A stretch of DNA of 64,000 nt from Lacrimispora sphenoides (GCF_900105215.1 NZ_FOIP01000001.1:2916501-2980500), one strand, 5' to 3'. Shown: positions 1-9,305, numbered from the stretch's first letter. Notes: generated by a model not told the origin, from the sequence alone. Numbers and translations are program-made.

Positions 1-92
1 TCCGGGCCAAGGGAGGCAGTAATCTGGCTGGCGTAAAGCATTCCCAAAGCGCCCAGCCCTACAATTGCAGTTGTTTTAGATTGATCGCACAT
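1..92 (-). CDS. Ketopantoate reductase-like protein, N-terminal fragment
   Basis: The first 30 codons of a minus-strand gene run off the left edge. The start is ATG at 92-90, preceded by an AAAGGAGA ribosome-binding site. The residues read MCDQSKTTAIVGLGALGMLY, a Rossmann nucleotide-binding motif (GxGALG) of the form seen at the N-terminus of ketopantoate reductase (ApbA/PanE family), which reduces 2-dehydropantoate with NADPH in pantothenate synthesis. Many PanE paralogues act on other 2-keto acids, and only the nucleotide-binding tip is visible, so the substrate is not assigned. It lies downstream of the small lipoprotein gene with a 26 bp gap and could share its transcript. Confidence 0.6.
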   Translation of the reverse strand, partial: MCDQSKTTAIVGLGALGMLYASQITASLGP

Positions 93-118
93 AAAATCTC
101 CTTTCAAATAAGACTTGT

Positions 119-577
119 CTACGGAATGAGGCACTGGTTCTTATCAAAGCCTCCTGCATTCATGCTGTCCTGATATATTTTTTCCAATTCTTCCAGATGA
201 AAAACCCCTTCAGAAACTTTATAGAATTTTTTCGTATCTGCCAGATAGAACATGCTGTTTTCGTCCACATTAATAGCGGCAGTCTGACCGTTGGTGTTAG
301 AAAAATAAATCTGGTAGGTGGTGGCGCTGTCAAGAGCTCCGTCAGGGACTTCTTCTAAAGAAAAGCCGTGAAAGAGATCGGCGGCCCTTTCTATAGTTTC
401 CTTGCTCTCGTCATAGAAGGAATAACAGATGGAACCATAGTAAATGGAAACGGATTCGGTTTTTTCTGTGTCAATAGGAATACCGGTAAGGTTCTCTTTT
501 TTCTGGCTTTGGCATGCAGTAAGAGATAAGATAAGAATGACAAAAGGGAAAAAGATTCTTTGTATTTTTCTATTCAT
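119..577 (-). CDS. Small putative lipoprotein, function unknown
   Basis: This encodes 152 residues. The N-terminus has a basic start, a hydrophobic stretch and the lipobox LTAC (residues about 19-22), so the product should be a lipoprotein anchored on the outer face of the membrane. The mature part is acidic, with no motif I can tie to an enzyme. It includes a YYGSICYSFYDES stretch and a predicted alpha/beta layout, possibly of the DUF5301 type, but I am not sure of that. The ATG at 577 follows AGAGGTTTCCT, a plausible ribosome-binding site. It is downstream of the lysR gene on the same strand with a 71 bp gap. No function is assigned. Confidence 0.65.
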   Translation of the reverse strand: MNRKIQRIFFPFVILILSLTACQSQKKENLTGIPIDTEKTESVSIYYGSICYSFYDESKETIERAADLFHGFSLEEVPDGALDSATTYQIYFSNTNGQTAAINVDENSMFYLADTKKFYKVSEGVFHLEELEKIYQDSMNAGGFDKNQCLIP

Positions 578-648
578 AGGAAACCTCTTTTTTTAATCTA
601 TATTACCATAAGTTCCTAAAAAAGCAAAGAATAGGAAGGGACCGATAA

Positions 649-1578
649 TTATGTTTGCTTTGTCTGATAATATTCTGTCAGGATATCAAGATAAGCCTTG
701 GCATATTTCGGCAGGTAGCGGTTTTTCTGATAGGCGGCTATAAGGGTGTTTTCAATCTTTTCTTTCCCAATGGACAGGCAGACTGAGGATTTAAGTTCTC
801 TGTCTTTTAGATAATGATAGTAGCTTTCAGGAGCAAAGGCGGCTCCCAGGCCTTCCATGGCGAGGCGGATGGACATTTCGCTGTTTCTGGTATGAAGGAG
901 AATATTTGGTTCCAGCCCGTAATCCTTAAAGAGCTTTAAAGCAAGGCCGCCTGTATTCTGGTCAGGATAAAGAAGAATAAAGGGCTCGTCTGCAAGAAAG
1001 CCAAGATCGATCCAGGGATATTGAAAGCCATCTTTTTTTTCAGCCATTTTTACCAGTGGATTAGATCCGGATAGGACGAGAACCATTTCTTCCTTTCCGA
1101 TCACCTGATAATCCAGGCCGGTGGGAAATTCATGGACATTGTAAATGGTCACGTCCACGGTATGGTCGGTCAGGGTATGTTCTGCTACAAAGTTGACTTC
1201 CTCCATCATGTTGACTGTGACATGGGGATATAGCTTGTGGAAGTTTGAAAGAGTGGGACCGATCAGGCTGTTTCCAAGCATGATGGGAATGGCGATATTT
1301 AAACGTCCGTGGTTTTGGTGCATAATATCGTCAAACTCCATGTCCCATTCGATTCCGAATTCCACGATTCTTTCGGCGTAGTGGATGTAACGTTCTCCGA
1401 TATAGGTCGGAGAATAGCAGCTTCCAACACGGTCAAAAAGACGGGCCCCAAGCTGATGCTCCAAGTTTTTTAAATATTTGCTTAAGGATGGCTGGGAGAT
1501 GAAAAGGGTTTCTGCAGCTTTGCTGATGTTTTTCTGTCTGGCGATGGCCAGAATGTATCTTGCTTCCTTTAATTCCAT
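649..1578 (-). CDS. LysR-family transcriptional regulator
   Basis: The 309-residue protein starts MELKEARYILAIARQKNISK and continues with a classic LysR winged helix-turn-helix (roughly residues 1-60, with AAETLFISQPSLSKYLKNLE). The rest is the periplasmic-binding-protein-like effector domain. An in-frame ATG at 1671 would add 31 residues, but the ATG at 1578 has an AAAGGGGGAAT ribosome-binding site and matches the family start. The gene is divergent from the PotABCD-like ABC operon and the 185 bp between them holds an inverted repeat, so it most likely controls that operon and itself. The effector is unknown; the amidohydrolases in the operon suggest a purine-like or amine ligand (inference). 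Confidence 0.92.
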   Translation of the reverse strand: MELKEARYILAIARQKNISKAAETLFISQPSLSKYLKNLEHQLGARLFDRVGSCYSPTYIGERYIHYAERIVEFGIEWDMEFDDIMHQNHGRLNIAIPIMLGNSLIGPTLSNFHKLYPHVTVNMMEEVNFVAEHTLTDHTVDVTIYNVHEFPTGLDYQVIGKEEMVLVLSGSNPLVKMAEKKDGFQYPWIDLGFLADEPFILLYPDQNTGGLALKLFKDYGLEPNILLHTRNSEMSIRLAMEGLGAAFAPESYYHYLKDRELKSSVCLSIGKEKIENTLIAAYQKNRYLPKYAKAYLDILTEYYQTKQT

Positions 1579-1704
1579 AAATATTCCCCCTTTGTGCAGG
1601 TGATGGCGTTCTCTTATAGCTTTAATGCATAGAAAATATAGATTATATGTATTTGACGTACAGTATATCATAAATTATAATAAAAGTATAGACATAAATT
1701 AACA

Positions 1705-1728
1705 GAACTTATAAGTAATAATAAGTTC
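1705..1728. promoter_or_regulatory. Candidate LysR operator between lysR and the ABC operon
   Basis: A perfect inverted repeat GAACTTAT-N8-ATAAGTTC sits 36 bp before the first gene of the ABC operon and about 125 bp before the lysR start. Size and dyad form fit LysR-type sites. Assignment to the adjacent regulator is inference. Confidence 0.5.
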
Positions 1729-1763
1729 ATAATAATTGACGTAAAAAGCATGGGGAGGTCCAG

Positions 1764-2597
1764 ATGAAGAAAAGTAGTGCATTTATCATGGTGGTGCCAG
1801 GGCTTGTAATACTGGCAGTGTGTCTGTTTTTACCGCTTTTAAGGGTACTGATTCCGTCTTTTCATACCGGAGACTATCCGTTCAGCGCTTATGTGGAGTT
1901 TTTTCAGGATGAGTATTATCTTAAGATTTTTATGAGAACGGTTAAGGTTGCGTTCATCACTACGGCTATCTGCATGGCAGCAGGAGTACCGACTGCATAT
2001 TTTATCAGCCGGTGCCAGAAGAAGTGGAGAGGGATTTTGCTGTCTGTTTCCATTTTTCCCCTGATGACCAATTCTGTCATCAGAAGCTTTGCCTGGATCA
2101 ATATTTTAGGAAGCAACGGTATTATTAACCGATTTCTTATGGCGGCCGGTCTTGTGGAAAAGCCTGCGAAACTGTTGTACACGGATTTTGCCATTATCAT
2201 TGGTTCCGTTTATTTATTTCTTCCCCTGATGATCGTTACAGTGGCCGGTATTATGGAAAATATTGAGGATGACATGATGGAAGCGGCTCTCAGCCTGGGG
2301 GCGGACCGGTTCAAGGCCTTTATGAAGGTGATTTTCCCCATAAGTCTTCCGGGAATCATCGTTGGAGGTATTCTGGTATTTACCGGAACCTTGACGGCCT
2401 ATACTACGCCTCAGCTGCTTGGCGGCAATAAACATATGGTTCTTGCCACATTCATCTACCAGAGGGCCATGAGTGTGGGAGACTGGAATGGGGCTGCAGT
2501 TATTTCCCTGATCATGATCGCCACGACCCTGGCTGTGATCAAAGGTTTAAATGCCCTGTCAGCCAGACTGGACAGAAGAGGAGGAAATCATGCGTAA
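1764..2597 (+). CDS. ABC transporter permease, PotB-like
   Basis: A 277-residue integral membrane protein with about six hydrophobic segments. It carries the cytoplasmic EAA loop (EAALSLGADRFKAFMKVIFP, around residues 173-192) that docks on the ATPase. Family: spermidine/putrescine-type (PotB) inner-membrane permeases. The start ATG follows GGGGAGGTCCAG. It overlaps the next permease gene by 8 bp, so the two are translationally linked, and it heads an operon with a second permease, an ATPase and a binding lipoprotein. Substrate is not visible from sequence; PotB-like permeases also serve iron, thiamine, phosphonate and other systems. Confidence 0.9.
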   Translation: MKKSSAFIMVVPGLVILAVCLFLPLLRVLIPSFHTGDYPFSAYVEFFQDEYYLKIFMRTVKVAFITTAICMAAGVPTAYFISRCQKKWRGILLSVSIFPLMTNSVIRSFAWINILGSNGIINRFLMAAGLVEKPAKLLYTDFAIIIGSVYLFLPLMIVTVAGIMENIEDDMMEAALSLGADRFKAFMKVIFPISLPGIIVGGILVFTGTLTAYTTPQLLGGNKHMVLATFIYQRAMSVGDWNGAAVISLIMIATTLAVIKGLNALSARLDRRGGNHA

Positions 2598-3372
2598 GAA
2601 TAAAATGCTGACTGCTTTTGCTGTGATCGTGTTTCTGTTTTTGGTTCTGCCGCTTGTCATCATTACTGTGACCGCTTTTGGGGAGGGCAGTGCCATCACC
2701 TTTCCCATTGACTCTTTCTCTTTTCGGTGGTTTGTCAATGTATTTGCATTAAAGTCCTTCCGGGTTTCCTTCCTGACCAGTTTGGAAATCGCTCTGCTTG
2801 CGACCGTGGCCGCACTGATTGCAGGGATTCCGGCTGCTTATGCTCTGGCAAGGTCCGGCATAAAAGGAAAGGGGATTCTAAAATCCGTGTTCCTTTCCCC
2901 GACCATTGTGCCTGGAATCGTAATCGGCTTCGTGCTCTATCAGTTTCTGGTTCTGACTTTAAGAGTTCCAGTGTTTGCCGGACTTTTGGCCGGGCATTTT
3001 ATGGTGACACTGCCCTATGTGATCCGGGTGGTCGGCTCCAGTCTGGACCAGTTCGATTTTTCGGTGGAAGAGGCGGCCTGGAGTCTGGGGTGCACAAAGA
3101 CGGGGGCATTTTTCCGTGTGGTACTGCCTAATATCACATCGGGAATCTCCGCTGCCTTTATGCTGGCTTTTATTAACTCCTTTAATAACATTCCGGTTTC
3201 CATGTTTCTCTCCGGTCCCGGTGTGTCTACTTTCCCGGCGACTCTCATGGGTTACATCGAATATAATTATGATCCCACCGTATCGGCGGTATCCGTGCTT
3301 TTAATGGCCGTAACGGTCCTTATTATGGTAATTGTTGATAAGACACTGGGAATTGCAGCTTTGGCAAAATAG
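2590..3372 (+). CDS. ABC transporter permease, PotC-like
   Basis: A 260-residue second permease of the same importer, with about six membrane segments and an EAA loop (EEAAWSLGCTKTGAFFRVV). The start at 2590 (MRKNKML) follows GAGGAAATC and overlaps the end of the upstream permease by 8 bp. An upstream in-frame ATG at 2551 lies deep in the previous gene and is not needed. Pairing with the PotB-like protein gives the heterodimeric channel. The ATPase gene begins 11 bp later. Confidence 0.9.
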   Translation: MRKNKMLTAFAVIVFLFLVLPLVIITVTAFGEGSAITFPIDSFSFRWFVNVFALKSFRVSFLTSLEIALLATVAALIAGIPAAYALARSGIKGKGILKSVFLSPTIVPGIVIGFVLYQFLVLTLRVPVFAGLLAGHFMVTLPYVIRVVGSSLDQFDFSVEEAAWSLGCTKTGAFFRVVLPNITSGISAAFMLAFINSFNNIPVSMFLSGPGVSTFPATLMGYIEYNYDPTVSAVSVLLMAVTVLIMVIVDKTLGIAALAK

Positions 3373-3383
3373 GAGGAGAAACC

Positions 3384-4418
3384 ATGGCGTATATGACACT
3401 GCAGGATATTGATGTCTGCTATGATAAGAAGAAACAGATTTTAAAGGGATTGAATTTAGAAGTGCAGGAAGGGGAGCTGGTTTCCCTTTTGGGGCCAAGC
3501 GGCTGCGGAAAGACTACGACCCTTCGGGTGGTAGCAGGGTTTATTGAGCCCCAGAATGGAGTTTTCGCTCTGGATGGGGAGGACCTTACCAAGGTTCCGG
3601 TCCACAAGAGGAATTTTGGAATCGTATTTCAAAGCTATGCCCTGTTTCCCCATTTAAGCGTATATGACAATGTGGCATTTGGGCTTAAGATGAGAAAGCT
3701 TGATAAAGCGGAAATTGATAAAAAAGTGGATCAGATCCTGGAGGTCTGCGGTCTTACGGAATTTCGCGGGCGTTTTCCCCAGCAGATGTCCGGCGGGCAG
3801 AGGCAGAGAGTGGCCCTTGCCAGGGCGTTAGTAATTGAACCGAAGCTTCTTCTCCTTGATGAGCCTTTAAGCAACTTAGATGCAAAGCTGCGCATCAATA
3901 TGCGAATGGAGATTAAGAGGATCCAGAAAAAGCTTGGCATTACCACCTTATTTGTCACCCATGACCAGGAGGAGTGCTTCTCCATCTCGGATAAAGTGGC
4001 GGTTATGAATCAGGGAGTGATCGAACAGTTTGACACGCCGGAAAATATTTATCAAAGGCCAAATACGGAATTTGTTGCAAGATTTATTGGTTTTGAGAAT
4101 TTTCTTCCTTTAAAGAGACAGGGAGATGTATATAAAACGGAGACCGGCGCAGTATTTAACGTAGAAAATACACACAGGGATGGCACCTGTACCGGCACCA
4201 TTCGTCCGGAGGATATCCGGGTGGCAGAAGAAGGACAGGATAACAATATCCTGGAAGGTACGGTAGGCGTCCGGACATTTCTTGGTAAGGGCTATCAGTA
4301 TGAGGTTCTTACCGCTGCCGGAAAGTTCCTGGTAAACAGGCCGGCAGAAGAAGCTTATGAAGAGGGCAGCCGGATCCGCCTTTATCTGCCGGAATCTAAG
4401 CTGATTCTTGTGAATTAA
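3384..4418 (+). CDS. ABC transporter ATP-binding protein, PotA-like
   Basis: A 344-residue ATPase. Walker A is GPSGCGKTT (about residues 37-45), signature MSGGQRQRVALARAL, Walker B LLLLDEPLSNLDAK, switch His in LFVTHDQEE. A C-terminal TOBE-type regulatory domain (about 240-344, with TIRPEDIRV) is typical of the PotA/MalK class. It energises the two upstream permeases from the cytoplasmic face. The ribosome-binding site AGGAGG lies just after the permease stop. An 87 bp gap with a small hairpin (CGGCTG-ata-CAGCCG, 4460-4474) separates it from the binding-protein gene. Confidence 0.94.
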   Translation: MAYMTLQDIDVCYDKKKQILKGLNLEVQEGELVSLLGPSGCGKTTTLRVVAGFIEPQNGVFALDGEDLTKVPVHKRNFGIVFQSYALFPHLSVYDNVAFGLKMRKLDKAEIDKKVDQILEVCGLTEFRGRFPQQMSGGQRQRVALARALVIEPKLLLLDEPLSNLDAKLRINMRMEIKRIQKKLGITTLFVTHDQEECFSISDKVAVMNQGVIEQFDTPENIYQRPNTEFVARFIGFENFLPLKRQGDVYKTETGAVFNVENTHRDGTCTGTIRPEDIRVAEEGQDNNILEGTVGVRTFLGKGYQYEVLTAAGKFLVNRPAEEAYEEGSRIRLYLPESKLILVN

Positions 4419-4504
4419 AAGGAATGTACCAGAGGACATGGACAGTAATAAGGTAACTGCGGCTGATACAGCCGGTCAATTATAAAAAAGAGAGGATCAT
4501 GATT

Positions 4505-5569
4505 ATGAAGAAAGTATTGGCATTATCCCTGTGTGCAGCCATTGTACTGACGGGCTGCGGCGGTGCCGGAGCTACGGGAACGGCAGGAGAGAAAAAGAGC
4601 GGTTCAGAAGAAAAGAAACTGGTGTTATCCACTTACGGCTTAAGCGAAGATATTTCTGAGGAAGAGGTGTACAAGCCCTTTGAGGACCAGTACAACTGCA
4701 AGATCGTTACAGAGACAGGTAGTACCAATGAGCGTTACACAAAGCTTTCTGCTGACTCACAAACCACCATTGACGTAATCGAGCTGTCCCAGGCCATGAC
4801 GGCAAAGGGGATCGAAGAGGATTTATTTGAGCCTCTGGATTTAAGTAAGATCGAGAACAGCCAGTATCTGATCAAAGCGGCAAAGACTATGGCGGACGCC
4901 GGACAGGGAATTGCCTATACCATCAACAGCATCGGTATTATGTATGATCCGGAAGCAGTGGGCTTTGAGATTAAGAGCTTTGATGATTTATGGAAGGCAG
5001 AGCTGGAAGGAAGCGTTGCCATTCCGGATATCACGACTACCTTTGGTCCTGCCATGGTTTATATGGCAAGCGATTACAAGGGCGTTGATGTGACCAGTGA
5101 CAATGGAGCGGCCGCATTTGAGGCATTGGAGGAATTAAAGCCAAACCTTGTAAAGACCTATGCAAAGTCTTCGGACTTAATCAATATGTTTACTTCCGGG
5201 GAAATCAAGGCTGCCATCGTAGGCGACTTCGGTGTTCCTACCATTAAAGAGGCAAACCCGGATCTGGTGTATGTGACTCCTGACGTTACTTATGCAAATT
5301 TCAATACCATCAGCATTACCAAGAACTGCAAAGACAAGGAACTGGCTTACGCATACATCAATTACCGTTTAAGCAAAGAGCTTCAGGATAAAACCACTAA
5401 GGCTTTAAATGAAGCACCTACCAATAACCAAGTGGAGGTTTCCAAGGAAGATTCGGAAAATATGACATATGGCCCTGCGGCAGAGAGTGCAAAGGTGTTA
5501 GATTATTCCTTTGTCAATCCGGTCTTAAGTGATTGGATTGATCAGTGGAACCGAACAATCAATAATTAA
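4505..5569 (+). CDS. ABC transporter substrate-binding lipoprotein, PotD-like
   Basis: The 354-residue protein starts MKKVLALSLCAAIVLTGCGG: a lipoprotein signal with lipobox LTGC. The mature part resembles PotD/family-1 binding proteins (two-lobed, with the segment AYTINSIGIMYDPEAVGF). An ATG two codons earlier (4499) is possible, but the AGAGAGG ribosome-binding site is 9 bp from the 4505 ATG and only 3 bp from the other. It captures the substrate for the upstream importer. The ligand is unknown; polyamine is the family default, but two purine-type amidohydrolases follow in the operon, which makes a nucleobase-like compound possible. Confidence 0.9.
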   Translation: MKKVLALSLCAAIVLTGCGGAGATGTAGEKKSGSEEKKLVLSTYGLSEDISEEEVYKPFEDQYNCKIVTETGSTNERYTKLSADSQTTIDVIELSQAMTAKGIEEDLFEPLDLSKIENSQYLIKAAKTMADAGQGIAYTINSIGIMYDPEAVGFEIKSFDDLWKAELEGSVAIPDITTTFGPAMVYMASDYKGVDVTSDNGAAAFEALEELKPNLVKTYAKSSDLINMFTSGEIKAAIVGDFGVPTIKEANPDLVYVTPDVTYANFNTISITKNCKDKELAYAYINYRLSKELQDKTTKALNEAPTNNQVEVSKEDSENMTYGPAAESAKVLDYSFVNPVLSDWIDQWNRTINN

Positions 5570-5582
5570 GGACAGAGGGAAA

Positions 5583-7298
5583 ATGAAGGTTGACTTACTT
5601 GTTCAAAATGGATGGGTCTACCGGACATACAGGCAATGCTTTGAAAAAATGGACATTGCGGTTGTAGGGGAAAGGTTTTACGACATTTCCCCTTCCTCCT
5701 ATTATGGGAACAAAATTCCTTATGAGGCTGAATGTGTGGTGGATGGTACAGGAAAATATTTTATACCGGGACTGATCGATATTCATATGCATATCGAAAG
5801 CTCCATGACATATCCGGGAGAGTTTTCCAGGGCGGCCCTGCCCTGGGGAGTCACCTGTGTGGTGGCTGACCCTCACGAGATCGCCAATGTATTCGGGTTA
5901 GAAGGAATAAAAAGCTTTATGGAACAGGAGACGGAGCTGGATATTTATTACGGGATTCCATCAAGTGTTCCTTCCACCGGAAGCAGCTTAGAAACCTCAG
6001 GCGGGCAAATCAGGGAAGAGGAGGTCCGGGAGCTTTTAAAAGAGGATAAAGTCATCTGCCTTGGAGAGGTGATGAATGATTCAGACTTAGTTTCCGGGGA
6101 AGATACCCTGATCAAACGCATTATCAGGCTGTGTCAAAGCGGGGACCGCAGGCTGAAGATTGAGGGGCATTGCCCTGCCCTGTCAGGAGAAGCGCTGGCA
6201 GGCTTTATCCGGGGCGGCGTGGATGCAGACCATACCCAGCAAACCCCAGAGTCAGTACTGGAAAAGACGGACATGGGCATGTTTCTGGAGCTTCAGGCAA
6301 AATCCCTGACATCTGATGTGGTAGAAACGGTGGTATCCCATGGTCTTTATGAAAATGTGGCTCTTGTAACAGATGATACCATGCCGGATCATCTGGCAAA
6401 GGGCCATTTAAACCAGATCCTTAAATTGGCTGTTGAGCAGGGAATGCCGGCAGAGAAGGCTATTTACTGTGGGACCCTTACACCTGCGCGGAGAATGGGC
6501 CTTGATGACAGGGGAATGATTGCGCCCGGAAAGCTGGCGGATTTCGTTGTACTTGATGATCTGGTAAGCTTTTGCCCTTCTGCGGTTTATAAAAACGGAA
6601 AACAGCATATAAAAAGTCCGGATTCCCCAAAAGCAGTTTTCCCGGACCATTTTTACCAGTCTGTAAAATGTCGCCTGGCTCTGGCTTCCGATTTTAAACT
6701 GAACCGGTGCGAGATACGGGAGGGAACAGCAACCGTAAATGTCATGGAGATTCAGGATTTTGGAACAAGGGTTAAGCATGTGAAAAGGGAAATTCCCGTC
6801 AGGAACCGCTGCATATGCTGGCAGGAGGCAGGACTTTCCCTGGCAATGGTATTTGAACGCTACGGAAAGACAGGAGATGTTTCCTATGGACTTGTGGAAC
6901 ATGCCTTAAAGTCTCCCGGAGCGGTGGCAACCACCTGGAGTCATGACAGCCATAATCTGCTGGTGCTTGGAAATTCAGTGGAGGATATGGTGCTTGCCCA
7001 GAACCGGGTGGTTCATATGCAGGGCGGTTATGTAACAGCCCGGGGCGGTAAAATCACAGCTTCCGCAGCCCTTCCTGTAGGAGGAATCCTCTCCGACGGA
7101 AGTCTCCCAAAGCTTTCAGAGGAACTGGCTGAGGTGCGGGAGGAAATCGAGGCCATGGGGTATGTGAACAGCAATGTTATCATGTCCATTTCCACCCTGA
7201 CGCTACTGGTTTCCCCGGAATTAAAGATAAGCGACAAGGGCCTGTTTGATGTAATGATGAAGCAAAGGGTTCCTTTGGTGGAAACATACGAGTCTTAA
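5583..7298 (+). CDS. ade: Adenine deaminase
   Basis: A 571-residue metal-dependent amidohydrolase that converts adenine to hypoxanthine plus ammonia in purine salvage. Metal-site motifs are IDIHMHIESSM (HxH), VVADPHEIANVFG, EGHCP and DADHTQ, all typical of microbial adenine deaminase; the length fits that family. The start MKVDLLVQNGWVYRT follows AGAGGGAAA; the upstream ATG inside the binding-protein gene is rejected. It begins 13 bp after the binding-protein gene, so it is co-transcribed with the importer. This suggests that the imported substrate yields, or is related to, a purine. Confidence 0.93.
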   Translation: MKVDLLVQNGWVYRTYRQCFEKMDIAVVGERFYDISPSSYYGNKIPYEAECVVDGTGKYFIPGLIDIHMHIESSMTYPGEFSRAALPWGVTCVVADPHEIANVFGLEGIKSFMEQETELDIYYGIPSSVPSTGSSLETSGGQIREEEVRELLKEDKVICLGEVMNDSDLVSGEDTLIKRIIRLCQSGDRRLKIEGHCPALSGEALAGFIRGGVDADHTQQTPESVLEKTDMGMFLELQAKSLTSDVVETVVSHGLYENVALVTDDTMPDHLAKGHLNQILKLAVEQGMPAEKAIYCGTLTPARRMGLDDRGMIAPGKLADFVVLDDLVSFCPSAVYKNGKQHIKSPDSPKAVFPDHFYQSVKCRLALASDFKLNRCEIREGTATVNVMEIQDFGTRVKHVKREIPVRNRCICWQEAGLSLAMVFERYGKTGDVSYGLVEHALKSPGAVATTWSHDSHNLLVLGNSVEDMVLAQNRVVHMQGGYVTARGGKITASAALPVGGILSDGSLPKLSEELAEVREEIEAMGYVNSNVIMSISTLTLLVSPELKISDKGLFDVMMKQRVPLVETYES

Positions 7299-7378
7299 AA
7301 AAATAATACAGAGACAGCCAATGGGTGTGCCTTTATGTCTCCTCAATTTGGGCAGAAATAAGGAAAAGGTTGATAAAT

Positions 7379-8716
7379 GTGAGAACGATAATCATAAATG
7401 TAACTGTGGTAACAATGAATGATCAGAGGGAAATTCACGATCCCGGTTTTGTGATGTTTGAAAATGATATCATCGCAGCGGTGGGAGGTATGAAGGATTT
7501 ACCGGAAGAAGCCTGGCATTTGGATACGGTGACAGTGGACGGAAAGAACGGCATCCTGATGCCGGGAATGGTGAATCTCCATACGCATATGGGGATGATC
7601 CCTTTCCGTGGACTTGGGGATGACTGCAAGGACCGGCTCCGGGTATTTTTGCTTCCGATGGAGCAAAAGGCCATGGATGAAGAGCTTGTATACCTGTCTT
7701 CCCGCTACGCGGCAGGGGAGATGCTTCTTGGCGGCGTGACCACAGCTCTTGATATGTATTACTTTGAGGAAGAAGCTGCAAGGGCCATGGATGAGATGGG
7801 AATGAGAGGGATTGCAGGGCAGACAGTGATGGAAGAAGGTGCCTGCGATTTCAGTGATCCTTATCAGGCATTGGCTTATGGGGAAGAATTGATAAAAAAA
7901 TATCAATCCCACCCCCGAATATCAGCCTGCATTGCTCCTCATGGAACTAATACCTGCGGGAAAACACTGCTTTTGGAAGCCTACCGTCTGGATTCGTCCT
8001 TAAAGGTTCCTTTTACTTTACATACGGCGGAAATGGATTATGAAATGGATTATTTCCGGAAGGAATACGGCATGTCCCCGGTTCAGTATTTGGACAGCAT
8101 CGGGGTATTGGGAAAAGAGACTCTGGCAGCCCACTGCATTCATATGGAGGAAGAGGATCTTTTGCTTTTAAAGGAACGGGAAGCAAGGGTGGCTCACTGC
8201 ATCGGCTCCAATACAAAGGCGGCAAAGGGCGTGGCACCGGTAAGCTCCATGCTTCGGATGGGAATCCCGGTAGGCCTTGGAACGGATGGCCCTGCAAGCG
8301 GAAATACTCTTGATATTTTTACGCAAATGAAGCTTTGTGCCGATTTTCATAAAAATGAAACCAGAGACCGGAGCGCATTTCCGGCGGAAACCATTGTGTC
8401 AATGGCTACGGATCTGGGAGCAAAGGCCCTTGGCCTTTATGACCACACAGGTTCCCTGGAACCGGGAAAGCAGGCGGATCTTGTTTTAGTTGAAACCTGC
8501 TCTGCTAATATGTTTCCGGTTTACAATCCCTATTCTGCCCTCGTTTACAGCGCCAATCCTTCCAATGTGGAGGCCGTATACGTTGCAGGGGAATGTGTGG
8601 TGAAGGATAAGAAGCTTGCAAAGGCAGATATGGCAGAAATCAGGAAAATGCTTATAAAGAAGATGAAAAAAACGGATTTTGGAATTTATATGGAAAAAAT
8701 GGGGAATATTTATTGA
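7379..8716 (+). CDS. Amidohydrolase, MtaD/S-adenosylhomocysteine deaminase-like
   Basis: A 445-residue TIM-barrel deaminase of the ATZ/TRZ-MtaD group. Metal ligands are visible as HTHMG (after MPGMVNL), THLTAE-like FTLHTAEMDYE, AAHCIHMEEED and GTDGPASGN. Family members deaminate 5-methylthioadenosine, S-adenosylhomocysteine, guanine or related amines; the exact substrate is not deducible. No ATG fits. I chose GTG 7379 (VRTIIINVTVVTMND), 9 bp after AAAAGG; TTG 7370 is the alternative. It lies 80 bp after adenine deaminase and closes the LysR-linked operon. Confidence 0.82.
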   Translation: MRTIIINVTVVTMNDQREIHDPGFVMFENDIIAAVGGMKDLPEEAWHLDTVTVDGKNGILMPGMVNLHTHMGMIPFRGLGDDCKDRLRVFLLPMEQKAMDEELVYLSSRYAAGEMLLGGVTTALDMYYFEEEAARAMDEMGMRGIAGQTVMEEGACDFSDPYQALAYGEELIKKYQSHPRISACIAPHGTNTCGKTLLLEAYRLDSSLKVPFTLHTAEMDYEMDYFRKEYGMSPVQYLDSIGVLGKETLAAHCIHMEEEDLLLLKEREARVAHCIGSNTKAAKGVAPVSSMLRMGIPVGLGTDGPASGNTLDIFTQMKLCADFHKNETRDRSAFPAETIVSMATDLGAKALGLYDHTGSLEPGKQADLVLVETCSANMFPVYNPYSALVYSANPSNVEAVYVAGECVVKDKKLAKADMAEIRKMLIKKMKKTDFGIYMEKMGNIY

Positions 8717-8815
8717 AGAAAGGGTTTGCAGGGTGATTATAATAAATCGATCTTAGGTATATTATAAACAGAGGTTTTAATTATTAATTCGCCGGTTGTA
8801 ATTTATTAGAAATAA

Positions 8816-8844
8816 TTGACAACCATATTGCCCTGTGGTAAACT
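8816..8844 (+). promoter_or_regulatory. SigmaA promoter of rpsO
   Basis: TTGACA (8816-8821), 17 bp spacer, TAAACT (8839-8844). Transcription should start near 8851, giving an rpsO leader of about 90 nt. Confidence 0.8.
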
Positions 8845-8850
8845 GTATCA

Positions 8851-8940
8851 GTACAAATACGCGCCGATACTTGGTATTTTGGATACTCCAACCAATACTT
8901 GGTATGAGGTGAGACTTTAAGACTAAAGGAGGAAATCAAC
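8851..8940 (+). promoter_or_regulatory. rpsO 5' leader, possible S15 autoregulatory RNA
   Basis: The leader carries two copies of ATACTTGGTAT (8867-8877 and 8895-8905) and can form TTGGT/ACCAA pairings between them, ahead of the GGAGG ribosome-binding site. S15 is known to repress its own mRNA through diverse leader folds in several bacteria. A regulatory role here is inferred from position and repeats only. The upstream part of the gap (8717-8815) shows nothing else. Confidence 0.4.
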
Positions 8941-9207
8941 ATGATTTCAAAGGAAAAGAAAGCAGCTATCATCGCTGAATTTGGCAGAAAAGCCGGAGAC
9001 ACAGGTTCACCGGAAGTACAGATCGCAATTCTGACAGAAAGAATTACAGAATTAACTGATCACCTTCAGAAGAACCCAAAAGATCATCATTCCAGAAGAG
9101 GACTTCTGATGATGGTTGGACAGAGAAGGGGTCTTCTTGATTACTTAAAGAAGACAGACTTAGAAGGCTATCGTTCATTGATCGAGAAGTTAGGAATCAG
9201 AAAATAA
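8941..9207 (+). CDS. rpsO: 30S ribosomal protein S15
   Basis: 88 residues, the usual S15 length, with the conserved [17 protein letters not shown] segment and the [21 protein letters not shown] helix. S15 binds the central domain of 16S rRNA early in 30S assembly. The ribosome-binding site AAAGGAGG lies 8 bp before the ATG. It precedes pnp, the common bacterial order, and has its own strong promoter. Confidence 0.98.
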   Translation: MISKEKKAAIIAEFGRKAGDTGSPEVQIAILTERITELTDHLQKNPKDHHSRRGLLMMVGQRRGLLDYLKKTDLEGYRSLIEKLGIRK

Positions 9208-9217
9208 TAAACCATTT

Positions 9218-9240
9218 AGGGTGGAGGACATCTCCACCCT
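9218..9240 (+). terminator. Hairpin after rpsO
   Basis: A perfect 9-bp stem AGGGTGGAG-gacat-CTCCACCCT starts 11 bp after the rpsO stop. The T-tract behind it is weak, so it may be a partial terminator or a 3'-end-stabilising/processing hairpin that lets some transcription reach pnp. Confidence 0.6.
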
Positions 9241-9305
9241 ATCTGTCTATTAGGAAAAGAATATTAAAAGTAGAAGCATTCCCCGAGACCGCTGATGTGC
9301 GCGTA

